Positions 56,847 to 64,000 of a stretch of 64,000 nt of DNA are shown here, piece after piece. This stretch comes from Mycobacterium sp. Lineage in GTDB: Bacteria; Actinomycetota; Actinomycetes; Mycobacteriales; Mycobacteriaceae. Below the pieces are notes generated by a model. The model searched no databases. It had not been told where the DNA came from and saw nothing but the letters and a program-made list of their open reading frames with translations. How positions within the stretch are numbered: position 1 is the stretch's first letter; each line of letters begins with the position of its first letter. The stretch lies in NCBI RefSeq assembly GCF_029961025.1, contig NZ_JASBVP010000003.1:124001-188000 (forward strand), given 5' to 3'. The position numbers and the translations under genes were made by a program.

Positions 56847-57863
56847 GTGCTCGTGCGCCGTCGCGCCCTGGGGTTCGCATTGGCGGCCGTCGCAGTGCTG
56901 CCGGGACCGCCGGCGCCGGCGGCGCCGGCGGCATTCGATCTGGTGGCCCATCAGGGAGGTCAAGGCGAGGCGACCGGGGAATCGCTGCGAGCCTTCGCCA
57001 AGTCCCTCGAACTTGGGGTGAGCACACTGGAGTTCGACGTGGTGATCACCAAAGACGGTCAACCTCTGGTGTGGCACGACCAGCGGATCGTACCGGAAAA
57101 ATGCGCCGACACCGGGCCGGTGCTTGCCGGCGACCCGCAGTATCCGTACGTGGGCAAGCTGGTGCGCGACCTCACCCTCGAGCAGTTGCGTACGCTCGAC
57201 TGCGGCCGGCCCACCAATGAATTTCCCTGTGCTGAAGTGGTGCGGGGCAACAAGATAGCGACGCTGCCGGAGGTTTTTGCGCTCACCGATTCCTACCGGG
57301 CGAACGTGCGCTACGACATCGAAACCAAGGTGGATGCCGAACACCCGGGCGCATCGGCAGATCCCCGGGAATTCGTTGACGTGATCGTTGCGGCGGCCAG
57401 GTCCGCAGGCAAACTCGATCGGGTTGACATCGAAAGTTTCGACTGGCGCGTGCTGTCACTGGTGCATCAAGAGCAGCCGTCGATACCGGTGGCGGCGTTG
57501 TGGAATGAGAAGACCTGGACGCCGGATTCGCCGTGGCTGGCCGGGATCGATCCGGCGGTCATCGGTGACCCGGTTGTCGGTGCGATGATGGCCGGCGCGA
57601 ATATTCTTTCGCCCGGGTATTCGGTGCCATCCGGCCAGACGACCGGGGACCCGGGTTTCACCCTGGTCGCCGACAAGACATTCGTCGATCGGGCACATGC
57701 CCTGGGCCTGAAGGTCATTCCGTGGACCATCAACGACGCGGATACCATGCGCGCGCAGATCGCCGCGGGCGCCGACGGCATTATCACCGACTATCCTGCG
57801 TTGCTGCGCACCGTGATGGCCGGTGATGGGATGCCATTACCGCGGGCGTATCACCGGGAGTAG
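56847..57863 (+). CDS. Secreted glycerophosphodiester phosphodiesterase
   Basis: A 338-residue protein. A signal peptide (VLVRRRALGFALAAVAVLPG, then PPAPAAPAA) is followed by a GDPD TIM barrel: the first catalytic His in LVAHQGGQGEATGES, the metal Glu and Asp in LEFDVVITKDGQPLVWHDQR, and ADGIITDYPALL at the end. It would cleave deacylated phospholipids outside the cell to glycerol phosphate. It begins one base after the rlmB stop, so it is probably cotranscribed. M. tuberculosis has no gene here between Rv3579c and Rv3578, so this is an addition. Confidence 0.88.
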   Translation: MLVRRRALGFALAAVAVLPGPPAPAAPAAFDLVAHQGGQGEATGESLRAFAKSLELGVSTLEFDVVITKDGQPLVWHDQRIVPEKCADTGPVLAGDPQYPYVGKLVRDLTLEQLRTLDCGRPTNEFPCAEVVRGNKIATLPEVFALTDSYRANVRYDIETKVDAEHPGASADPREFVDVIVAAARSAGKLDRVDIESFDWRVLSLVHQEQPSIPVAALWNEKTWTPDSPWLAGIDPAVIGDPVVGAMMAGANILSPGYSVPSGQTTGDPGFTLVADKTFVDRAHALGLKVIPWTINDADTMRAQIAAGADGIITDYPALLRTVMAGDGMPLPRAYHRE

Positions 57864-57886
57864 GCGCGCGGCGGGCTGGCTCGGAT

Positions 57887-59128
57887 CTAGATACCCAGGA
57901 TCCGGACACTGGCCCACAGCGCCAGCACCGCCGCCACCAGGGCCGTGGGCACCGTGCACAGGCCGAGTCGGGTGTACTCGCCGACGTCGGCCGGCACGTT
58001 GTACCGGCGCAGCACACGGCGCCACAGCAGGTTGGACAGCGAGCCGGTGTAGGTCAGGTTGGGGCCGATGTTCACACCGATCAGCACCGCGAGGATCGCA
58101 GCGGGGCCGCTTGCCGCTACCAACGGCAGCAACACCAACGTCGCTGGCAGGTTGTTGACGATGTTGGCGAGCACGGCGGCCGCCACCGCGGTACCGAGCA
58201 GCGCGGGCAACCCGGAGCCGGCGGGCAGCAGCGCGCACATGTCGGCGCCCAGCCCGTTGTTGGTGACCGCTTGCACGACGACGCCCAGCGCCGGCACAAA
58301 TACCAGAAACGGCAGGTTCACCGCGCGCACGACCGCCGCGACCGAGGTGCGCCGGCGGGCGAGGCCATGGGCAGCTAATACCGCGGCGCCGGCGAGGGCC
58401 GCCCATACGGGTGCGACGCCTGCCGCCTCGGCGCCCGCGAAGCCGGCAAGTGTCAGCGCCACCACCGCCACAACGAAGACCGGCGGCCGCGGTGCCGGCC
58501 CACCCCGCCGGTAATCGGGCGCCACACGCAAATCCCGGGCGAAAAACCGGCGGAAAACCACGTAGACGGTGGCGACCGCGGCCAGCCAGGGCAGCGTCAT
58601 CACCAGCGTGAACTTCGTGAACGGGAGATTCGCGCGGTGGAAGGCCAGCAGGTTGGTGAGATTCGACACCGGCAGCAGTAGCGATGCGGCGTTGGCCAGG
58701 TGCGCGCTGGCATAGGCGTGTGGGCGCACCGGTGCCCGCAGCCGGCGGACGGTGACCAGGATTACCGGGGTCAGCAGCACCACGGTGGCGTCCAAGCTGA
58801 GCACGGCGGTGATGGTGGCCGCGATGACGAACACCCGGCGCAACAGCCGACCCGATCCGACGCCCGCCCGCGCCATCGCCGCTCCGGCCGCCTCGAACAG
58901 GCCTTCGTCGTCGCACATTTTGGCCAGCACCAGCACTGCGCCCAGAAAGGCGACCACCCGCAGCAGCCGGGCCGCCTCGGCGCCCGCCTGGGGCACCGAA
59001 ACCGCGCCGATGAGCATCAGGATCAGCGCCGCCGGAACCGCAGCGCATGCCTCCGGCCAGCCCCGCGGGCGGGCGACCGCGAATGCCAGGACAACACCGA
59101 GCAGCAACAACGCAACAGTGAGCGTCAA
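57887..59128 (-). CDS. arsB2: ArsB/NhaD-type anion permease, Rv3578-like
   Basis: A 413-residue polytopic protein with about eleven hydrophobic segments, typical of the ion-transporter superfamily (arsenite efflux/Na+-H+ antiporter-like): SLDATVVLLTPVILVTVRRL near residue 95, and ANIVNNLPATLVLLPLVAAS with IGVNIGPNLTYTGSLSNLLW near the end. Whether it exports arsenite is unproven, as no ArsR or ArsC neighbour is present. The TTG at 59128 is preceded by GGAGCTGA. It converges with the phosphodiesterase gene. Length matches Rv3578. Confidence 0.87.
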   Translation of the reverse strand: MTLTVALLLLGVVLAFAVARPRGWPEACAAVPAALILMLIGAVSVPQAGAEAARLLRVVAFLGAVLVLAKMCDDEGLFEAAGAAMARAGVGSGRLLRRVFVIAATITAVLSLDATVVLLTPVILVTVRRLRAPVRPHAYASAHLANAASLLLPVSNLTNLLAFHRANLPFTKFTLVMTLPWLAAVATVYVVFRRFFARDLRVAPDYRRGGPAPRPPVFVVAVVALTLAGFAGAEAAGVAPVWAALAGAAVLAAHGLARRRTSVAAVVRAVNLPFLVFVPALGVVVQAVTNNGLGADMCALLPAGSGLPALLGTAVAAAVLANIVNNLPATLVLLPLVAASGPAAILAVLIGVNIGPNLTYTGSLSNLLWRRVLRRYNVPADVGEYTRLGLCTVPTALVAAVLALWASVRILGI

Positions 59129-59131
59129 CGT

Positions 59132-59635
59132 TCAGCTCCCCGGGGGCTCGCGCCACCACACCGCCGGCATCTGCTCGGCGTGTGCGGTGTTCGTCCGGTG
59201 GTCGGCGAGGTAAGGCCGTGGCCGCAGGCCCGGCTGTGTGACACCGAGGTAGGCGACCTCGACGCGGTGACCGGCGAGCGCGCCTTTCACGAAACCCGCG
59301 CCGCTGGTGAACTGGGTTCCGCGGCAGGCGTCCCGAACGGGTCCGGGTAGCGACCGATCATCGGGACGACCTGCCTTGAGGCGTACGTCGAGGTCGCTAG
59401 CGGCCACGGCCGCCAGCCTAAAGGCGAGGCGCAAACGTGGGAGCCGCGCATCGATGGAAATCGGCGGGCCGCTGCTGCGGGCCCACATCGTAGGACCATC
59501 GGTTGGTACAGGCCGCGGCGCCGGCGCCGGATCATCCAGCGCCGGCGAAGCATCCGTAAGACCCGCCACAGCGGGGCGGGAAGCGGCAAGGCTAAAGCCC
59601 AAACCCCGCAAGCGGACGCCGCGTGAGCGTGTCAC
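59132..59635 (-). CDS. Uncharacterised ORF ahead of the permease, possibly decayed
   Basis: The minus-strand frame ends with TGA at 59134-59132, three bases before the permease start, which is where M. tuberculosis Rv3577 ends. The C-terminal 85 residues (from about SDLDVRLKAGRPDDRSLPGP) could be coding. The part upstream is low in structure. No domain is recognised and the length is well below the roughly 290 residues remembered for Rv3577, so this may be a shortened or decayed relative. The start is unknown. Confidence 0.35.
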   Translation of the reverse strand: MTRSRGVRLRGLGFSLAASRPAVAGLTDASPALDDPAPAPRPVPTDGPTMWARSSGPPISIDARLPRLRLAFRLAAVAASDLDVRLKAGRPDDRSLPGPVRDACRGTQFTSGAGFVKGALAGHRVEVAYLGVTQPGLRPRPYLADHRTNTAHAEQMPAVWWREPPGS

Positions 59636-59747
59636 TAAAACACACTCAACGGCAACGGTCTGACTATCGGACGCGCGGCCAGCATGTGATGCTTTCCCGG
59701 CGGGGCCATTTGCACCACGCCGCGGGCAAGTTGGCTCGTAGGCTTGA

Positions 59748-62384
59748 GTGGTGCGTTATTCGTGGCCGCTGACCGGACGGGCCGAGGAGATACAAGTCAT
59801 CGAGGCCGCGATAGCCGATCCGGAGGTGGCCGGGATCGTTATTTGGGGGGCCCCGGGAGTGGGCAAGAGCCGGCTTGCCCGCGAAGCGCTGGCCGGCGCC
59901 GCGTCCAACGGGCGTGAAACCCGGTGGGTGGTCGGCGTATCCTCAGCGCGCAACATTCCTTTGGGTGCGCTCGCTGCATGGGCTCCGGTGGCGACTACCG
60001 ACACGCTGCAGGTCATACGCGGCGTGATCGACGCACTGACGTCCGCATCCGGGGCCACCCAGGTGGTGATTGGTGTCGACGACGTGACGCTGCTCGATGA
60101 TCTGTCGACGTTTGTTCTTCACCAGATCGCGCAGCGCCGCGCCGCCAAGCTGGTGCTCACCGTTCGTGACGGCGAACCGATCCCCGCCGTAACGCGAGAG
60201 GTGTGGGCCGCTGCGCAATTCGACCGGCTTGACCTGCAGCCGCTGTCGCGCGACGAAACCACGCTACTGCTCTCGGCCACGTTGGGTGGGCGCGTGGATC
60301 CCGATGACGCAGGCCGGTTGTGGCGACTGACCCGCGGCAATGTGCTCTACTTGCGCAACATTGTCGAACAAGGTGTCATCGACGGCCGGCTTGTCCGGCA
60401 GCGCGGTTACTGGAGTTGGGTTGGCGAACCGGTGATGCCTCCCGGCCTAGTAGACATGATCGACGCGCGGATCGGAACCCTGCCAACAGCTGTTAGCGAT
60501 GTGCTTGATGCGCTGGCCGTCGGGGAACCCATCGAACTGGCAGCCCTGATCCGGATCACCACCCGCGCGGCGGTCGAGGAGGCCGACATCCGCGGTCTGA
60601 TTTCAGTTGAGCGCGTTGACGGCCGGGCGGTGGCGTGGGTAGCGCATCCGCTCTACGCCGAGGTGCGCAAAAAGCGTGCCGCGCCCACCAGGCTGCGCCG
60701 GATGCGCGGACTTGTCGCAGCAGAATTGGCAAACTGCGAAAATGGCGACAATATGCGAACGGCGGTACGGCGGGCGGCTTTGAGTCTTGATTCCGACCTC
60801 GCCCCGGAGCCTGGCCTGTTCGTCACGGCGGCCCAGGGGGCGGTGTGGCTGGCGGATCTCGCGCTGGCTGACCGACTGGCGGAAGCAGCGATCCGCGCCG
60901 GGGCCGGTGCGGAAGCGTATTTCATTCGCGCACACGCATTGTCGTGGCTGGGCCGCAGTGACGAGGCCGACGGCATGCTCGCGGGCTGCCCAACCGACGG
61001 GTTCACCGACGCCGACCATGCCAGGCTCACCTTCCTGCGGGCCAGCACACTGTTCTGGGCTGTTGGAGATGTTCCAGCGGCGAAACGTCTTGTCGATGAC
61101 GCGCGGCTCACGGCGCCTCCCGGCAGCCGCGGCTGCCTTGAGGCATTCCTGGCGGTGTATTGGGCCGCGGCTGGCCATCCGGGCGCGGCGTTGGAGTACG
61201 CAAGGCACCTCGTTTTGGACCAGCTGCCCGGCGTCGTCGGCGCGGAGGCGGCGTGGGCGATCACGCAAGGGGCCGGGGACGCGGGGCGCACGGTCGAGGC
61301 CGTGACCGCCGCAGCGGCGGGATACAACTTCCTGGCACGCACTTTCGACGCGCCGCTGATGGGTTTCGTGCTTGCCGACGCCCATGTGGGGGCGCTGCTG
61401 TTGTCGGGGATGATCGAGGAAGCCCAGGGCGTGGCGCAGTGGTTGGGGAAGCAAGCAGCGGATCTGCCGGGCAGGGCTGGGGTGATCAGCAACATAGTGG
61501 TAGGCCGGGCCGCGGTTGGCTCGGGTCGTCTCGACTCGGCGTGTTCGCTGCTCGAACCGGTGGCCGAGTTGTTCTCCGCTACGGGACAAGCGGCCGGCGG
61601 CACCTGGTACAAATGCCTGATCCCCTACACGACTGCGCTGGCCATTCGTGGCGCAATCGATCAGGCCGACGCCGCGCTGCAGATGCTCGAGCACCATCGA
61701 CACCCGAGCTGGCAGTGTGTGGACTATGAGCGGGAGTTGGCGCGCGCGTGGGTGGCCGCGGCCCACGGTGCTGTCAACCAAGCAATCGCCGCCGTGTTGT
61801 CGGCTGCTGAAATCACGAGGGAGCGCGGCCAATTTGCGGCAGAAGTAATCTGTTTGCAAACTGCCACGCAGCTGGGGGACAAGTCGAGTGCGTGGCGTCT
61901 GCGCGAATTGGCCGGGCTCGTCGAGGGACCGCGCGTTGAACTGGCGGCCCGGTTCTCAGCCGCTCTACACGATGCCGATGCTGGCGAACTCGACGCCGTA
62001 TCAAGGGAATTCGAGCGCATTGGCGACCTCGTTGCCGCGGTCGATGCGGCGGCGCACGCGGCTGCGGTATATCGTCGCGAGGGTCGCCGCGGATCGGCCT
62101 ATGGGTGCGCGGCGCGCGCCGAGGCGCTGGCCCGGCAGGGCGGTGGCGTCTTCACGCCCGCGCTGGGTAACGCACTCGCGCCGCTGCCGTTGACCCCTCG
62201 GGAGCGCGAGATCGCGATGCTAATCGGTGCCGGACTGGCCAACCGCGCGATCGCGGAGCGGCTAAGTCTGTCCGTGCGCACGGTGGAGGCCCACATCTAC
62301 CGAGCGATGACCAAGACCGGTGCGGTCGACCGCCAGGAGCTTGCCGCGTTGGTGCCTCGACGCCGGAGCATGCCCCTCGGTTAA
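59748..62384 (+). CDS. Large LuxR-family (LAL-type) ATPase transcription regulator
   Basis: An 878-residue regulator. An N-terminal AAA/NB-ARC-like ATPase has Walker A GAPGVGKSRLAREAL (about residues 34-48) and a Walker B-like VVIGVDDVTLLDDL. A long helical repeat middle (TPR-like, about 330-790) would sense partners or ligands. The C-terminal LuxR helix-turn-helix reads LTPREREIAMLIGAGLANRA then IAERLSLSVRTVEAHIYRAM. ATP-dependent LAL regulators often control carbon use or secondary metabolism. GTG 59748 or 59751. Codon bias is weaker than in the core genes, hinting at acquisition or low expression. Confidence 0.9.
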   Translation: MVRYSWPLTGRAEEIQVIEAAIADPEVAGIVIWGAPGVGKSRLAREALAGAASNGRETRWVVGVSSARNIPLGALAAWAPVATTDTLQVIRGVIDALTSASGATQVVIGVDDVTLLDDLSTFVLHQIAQRRAAKLVLTVRDGEPIPAVTREVWAAAQFDRLDLQPLSRDETTLLLSATLGGRVDPDDAGRLWRLTRGNVLYLRNIVEQGVIDGRLVRQRGYWSWVGEPVMPPGLVDMIDARIGTLPTAVSDVLDALAVGEPIELAALIRITTRAAVEEADIRGLISVERVDGRAVAWVAHPLYAEVRKKRAAPTRLRRMRGLVAAELANCENGDNMRTAVRRAALSLDSDLAPEPGLFVTAAQGAVWLADLALADRLAEAAIRAGAGAEAYFIRAHALSWLGRSDEADGMLAGCPTDGFTDADHARLTFLRASTLFWAVGDVPAAKRLVDDARLTAPPGSRGCLEAFLAVYWAAAGHPGAALEYARHLVLDQLPGVVGAEAAWAITQGAGDAGRTVEAVTAAAAGYNFLARTFDAPLMGFVLADAHVGALLLSGMIEEAQGVAQWLGKQAADLPGRAGVISNIVVGRAAVGSGRLDSACSLLEPVAELFSATGQAAGGTWYKCLIPYTTALAIRGAIDQADAALQMLEHHRHPSWQCVDYERELARAWVAAAHGAVNQAIAAVLSAAEITRERGQFAAEVICLQTATQLGDKSSAWRLRELAGLVEGPRVELAARFSAALHDADAGELDAVSREFERIGDLVAAVDAAAHAAAVYRREGRRGSAYGCAARAEALARQGGGVFTPALGNALAPLPLTPREREIAMLIGAGLANRAIAERLSLSVRTVEAHIYRAMTKTGAVDRQELAALVPRRRSMPLG

Positions 62385-62466
62385 CACCTCATCGCGGCGG
62401 GTCCGGGCGAAAGTGCAGTAGCACGCCACTCACGCCGTGTGCTGTCCTTGGAGCCACGCTGATCGA

Positions 62467-62727
62467 ATGGCCGACGACCCCACCGCGCGCGAGCGGGCGC
62501 TACGCACGCTGCCGTTGCCGTACTCGCTGGCGCTGCGACTGCGCGACGCCGGGGTCGCTCCCGATGCGATCTCCGAATATCTCGACGTCGACCTGGCCGG
62601 GCTGGCCGGCCTGTACCGCGTTGCCGAGGCAAAACTCGCCGCCGCGCAGCGGGTAATCGATCGCCGCGATGAGAACACCCCGGCGCCGACCCACGGTGTC
62701 CGACGCGGCAACGCGAAATTGCAGTAG
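62467..62727 (+). CDS. Small helical protein of unknown function
   Basis: An 86-residue protein: MADDPTARERALRTLPLPYS, then LALRLRDAGVAPDAISEYLD, a pattern (LPxPYSLALRLRxAG...I..YL.V....L..L..VAE.KL) seen in small actinobacterial proteins resembling sigma region 4 helices without the remaining sigma domains. It may bind DNA or RNA polymerase, but this is a guess from pattern. ATG 62467 is preferred to GTG 62437. It lies 82 bases after the LuxR gene, same strand, and might be part of its unit. Confidence 0.65.
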   Translation: MADDPTARERALRTLPLPYSLALRLRDAGVAPDAISEYLDVDLAGLAGLYRVAEAKLAAAQRVIDRRDENTPAPTHGVRRGNAKLQ

Positions 62728-62836
62728 CGCACTACTTACGCACCGCGCCACCGCGCGAGCAATGCTGTGTATCGGGTCGGCTGATCAACCGTGGACTAGC
62801 CGCCCGGGGGCCGAACACACCGAGAGAGGAACATTC

Positions 62837-63337
62837 ATGAATACCAAGCGCACCCGCAATCCGACCAGTTACCCGATTACGCGCAGGGTGAAGCCGATGT
62901 CGACCGGCAAATGTGTCACGCTGGCCGCCGTCGCCACCATCGGCGCGGGCACCGCACTGGGGTTGGCCGGGCACACCGGTTCGGTCCTGGCAGCGCCCGC
63001 AGTCCCGATTGCGGCCCCTGGCACCAGCGTCGTCGTCATGGCGTCCGACTCCCATAGCCGGCTGGTCACGATGCAGACTGCCGCCGGGCCGTGGACTGGG
63101 CCGGGCTCGACCCTGAGGGAAGCTCCATGTCCGACGAGCCCGCCGACCAATCCGGGCAGGCCCGGGGATCACCCTCCCCTTCAGCCGTTTTCGCTGCACC
63201 CTCTAGCCCCGTGCGGTACTGACGGCAGCATTAGCGGCCCCGGCGCCGGGGGAACCGATCCGGGCGGCGGCAGCATCGATACCGGTGGCGCCACCGTCTG
63301 CGTCGGTGACGAGATCGAGTGCCACCAACCCTTCTAG
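62837..63337 (+). CDS. Probable secreted protein, proline/glycine-rich
   Basis: A 166-residue protein with GAGAGAGGA before ATG 62837. An Arg-rich start and a hydrophobic run (VTLAAVATIGAGTALGLAGH) followed by VLAAPAV suggest an export signal with cleavage after about residue 54; ATG at residue 21 would give a more usual signal length. The mature part is rich in Pro, Gly and Ser (GPGAGGTDPGGGSIDTGG) and has four Cys. No family recognised. Confidence 0.6.
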   Translation: MNTKRTRNPTSYPITRRVKPMSTGKCVTLAAVATIGAGTALGLAGHTGSVLAAPAVPIAAPGTSVVVMASDSHSRLVTMQTAAGPWTGPGSTLREAPCPTSPPTNPGRPGDHPPLQPFSLHPLAPCGTDGSISGPGAGGTDPGGGSIDTGGATVCVGDEIECHQPF

Positions 63338-63537
63338 CCGGCGGCACGCCCGGCGGTTCTTGGCCGGCCAGCACGCCTCGGCCGCGAGTCTCCGGGAGGG
63401 CCCCGCAGCAATCGGGTCCGCACGAAATACGCGGCGAACCGAACGCACCACTTTCCTGGCCACCGATCGAGCGCGTCACTTTGCGCGGCTTCTAACGACA
63501 CAAAACCGTGGCCTTAGGCCGAAATCCGGAGGATGCC

Positions 63538-64000
63538 ATGAACCGCCTATTCGCCGTCGCCTATGGTGCGCTGAGTTATCTGGTATTTCTCGCAGCTTTC
63601 CTATACGCGATCGGCTTCGTGGGCAACATCGCGGTTCCACGAAGCATCGATCGCGGAGTAGCAGCGCCACCAGGCCAAGCGGTGGTGGTAAATGCACTGC
63701 TGCTGGGTGTGTTCGCCATCCAGCACAGCGTCATGGCAAGGGCGGCGTTCAAACGTTGGTGGACGCGGTTTGTGCCGCAGCCCGCGGAGCGCAGCACCTA
63801 CGTGCTGCTCGCGAGTCTGGCGCTGTTTCTGCTGTATTGGCAATGGCGGACCATACCCGGGGTGATCTGGAAGGTGACGTCATCAGCGCAACGGCAGGGA
63901 CTGTGGGCGTTGTTCTGGCTGGGCTGGGTGATAGTCCTGTCGGCGACGTTCATGATAAATCACTTCGACCTGTTCGGCCTCCGCCAAGTGTATTTGGCCT
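63538..64000 (+). CDS. NnrU/MddA-like membrane methyltransferase (3' end outside window)
   Basis: The first 154 residues of a polytopic protein: MNRLFAVAYGALSYLVFLAA, GVFAIQHSVMARAAFKRWWT, RFVPQPAERSTYVLLASLAL, and ATFMINHFDLFGLRQVYLA, with about five membrane segments. These motifs fit the NnrU/isoprenylcysteine methyltransferase-like group that includes methanethiol S-methyltransferase MddA, which makes dimethyl sulfide; Rv3238c is similar from memory. GGAGGA precedes ATG 63538. The gene continues beyond 64000. Confidence 0.75.
   Translation, partial: MNRLFAVAYGALSYLVFLAAFLYAIGFVGNIAVPRSIDRGVAAPPGQAVVVNALLLGVFAIQHSVMARAAFKRWWTRFVPQPAERSTYVLLASLALFLLYWQWRTIPGVIWKVTSSAQRQGLWALFWLGWVIVLSATFMINHFDLFGLRQVYLA

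Overview
The window comes from a slow-growing, non-tuberculous Mycobacterium. It is GC-rich, and almost every core gene matches the Mycobacterium tuberculosis Rv3635-to-Rv3577 neighbourhood, here in inverted orientation (galE1, ppa, dacB-like, tilS, hpt, ftsH, fol genes, panC/panD/coaX, lysS, lsr2, clpC1, lpqF, mhuD, mutY, canB, radA, lpqE, carD, ispD/ispF, cysS, rlmB, arsB2-like). PE/PPE genes and an ESX-5-type Esx pair support a slow grower. The species cannot be fixed from sequence alone. M. tuberculosis locus names are recalled family knowledge, not search results.

Layout. 1-1719: 3' part of a membrane protein gene, a 15-bp tandem repeat and galE1. 1720-7687: an inserted sulfite-reduction block with cysteine-codon leader ORFs, nirA, a residual scrap of cysH, a sirohydrochlorin chelatase-like gene, a LysR regulator, fprA and an fdxC-type ferredoxin. 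Together these supply siroheme handling, electron transfer and sulfite reductase. 7689-10056: a three-gene envelope-glycan operon. 10057-14296: two mirrored anti-sigma/ECF-sigma cassettes with small ORFs. 14297-19457: PE-PPE/ESX region with an in-frame PE-PPE fusion, an IS3-family remnant, then an intact PE-PPE-esx-esx operon, one unknown small gene and a perfect hairpin.

19580-25535: ppa, a D-Ala-D-Ala carboxypeptidase, a zinc-protease-like protein, tilS, hpt and an LLM monooxygenase. lpqG, ephA and the espACD locus expected near here are absent. 25868-35995: ftsH followed by folate (folE, folP, folB, folK) and pantothenate/CoA (panC, panD, coaX) genes in a tightly overlapping series. 36075-38568: an extra TetR, SRPBCC and amine-oxidase operon with a frameshift in the oxidase. 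38605-43373: lysS, lsr2 and clpC1, with a ClgR-type palindrome before clpC1.

43403-50376: lpqF, mhuD, a hydrolase, a complete IS1634-family element, mutY, canB and a membrane-anchored protein. The IS landed exactly in the shared stop-codon overlap of the hydrolase gene and mutY and left both intact. 50442-57863: radA without its usual partner disA, lpqE, carD, ispD, ispF, cysS, rlmB and an extra secreted phosphodiesterase. 57887-64000: an ArsB-type permease, a poorly conserved ORF, a large LuxR-family ATPase regulator, two small proteins and the start of an MddA/NnrU-like membrane methyltransferase.

The least ordinary parts are the sulfite-reduction block with its collapsed cysH, the mirrored sigma cassettes, the PE-PPE fusion that has lost both secretion signatures, the scar-free IS insertion, and the absence of disA beside radA.
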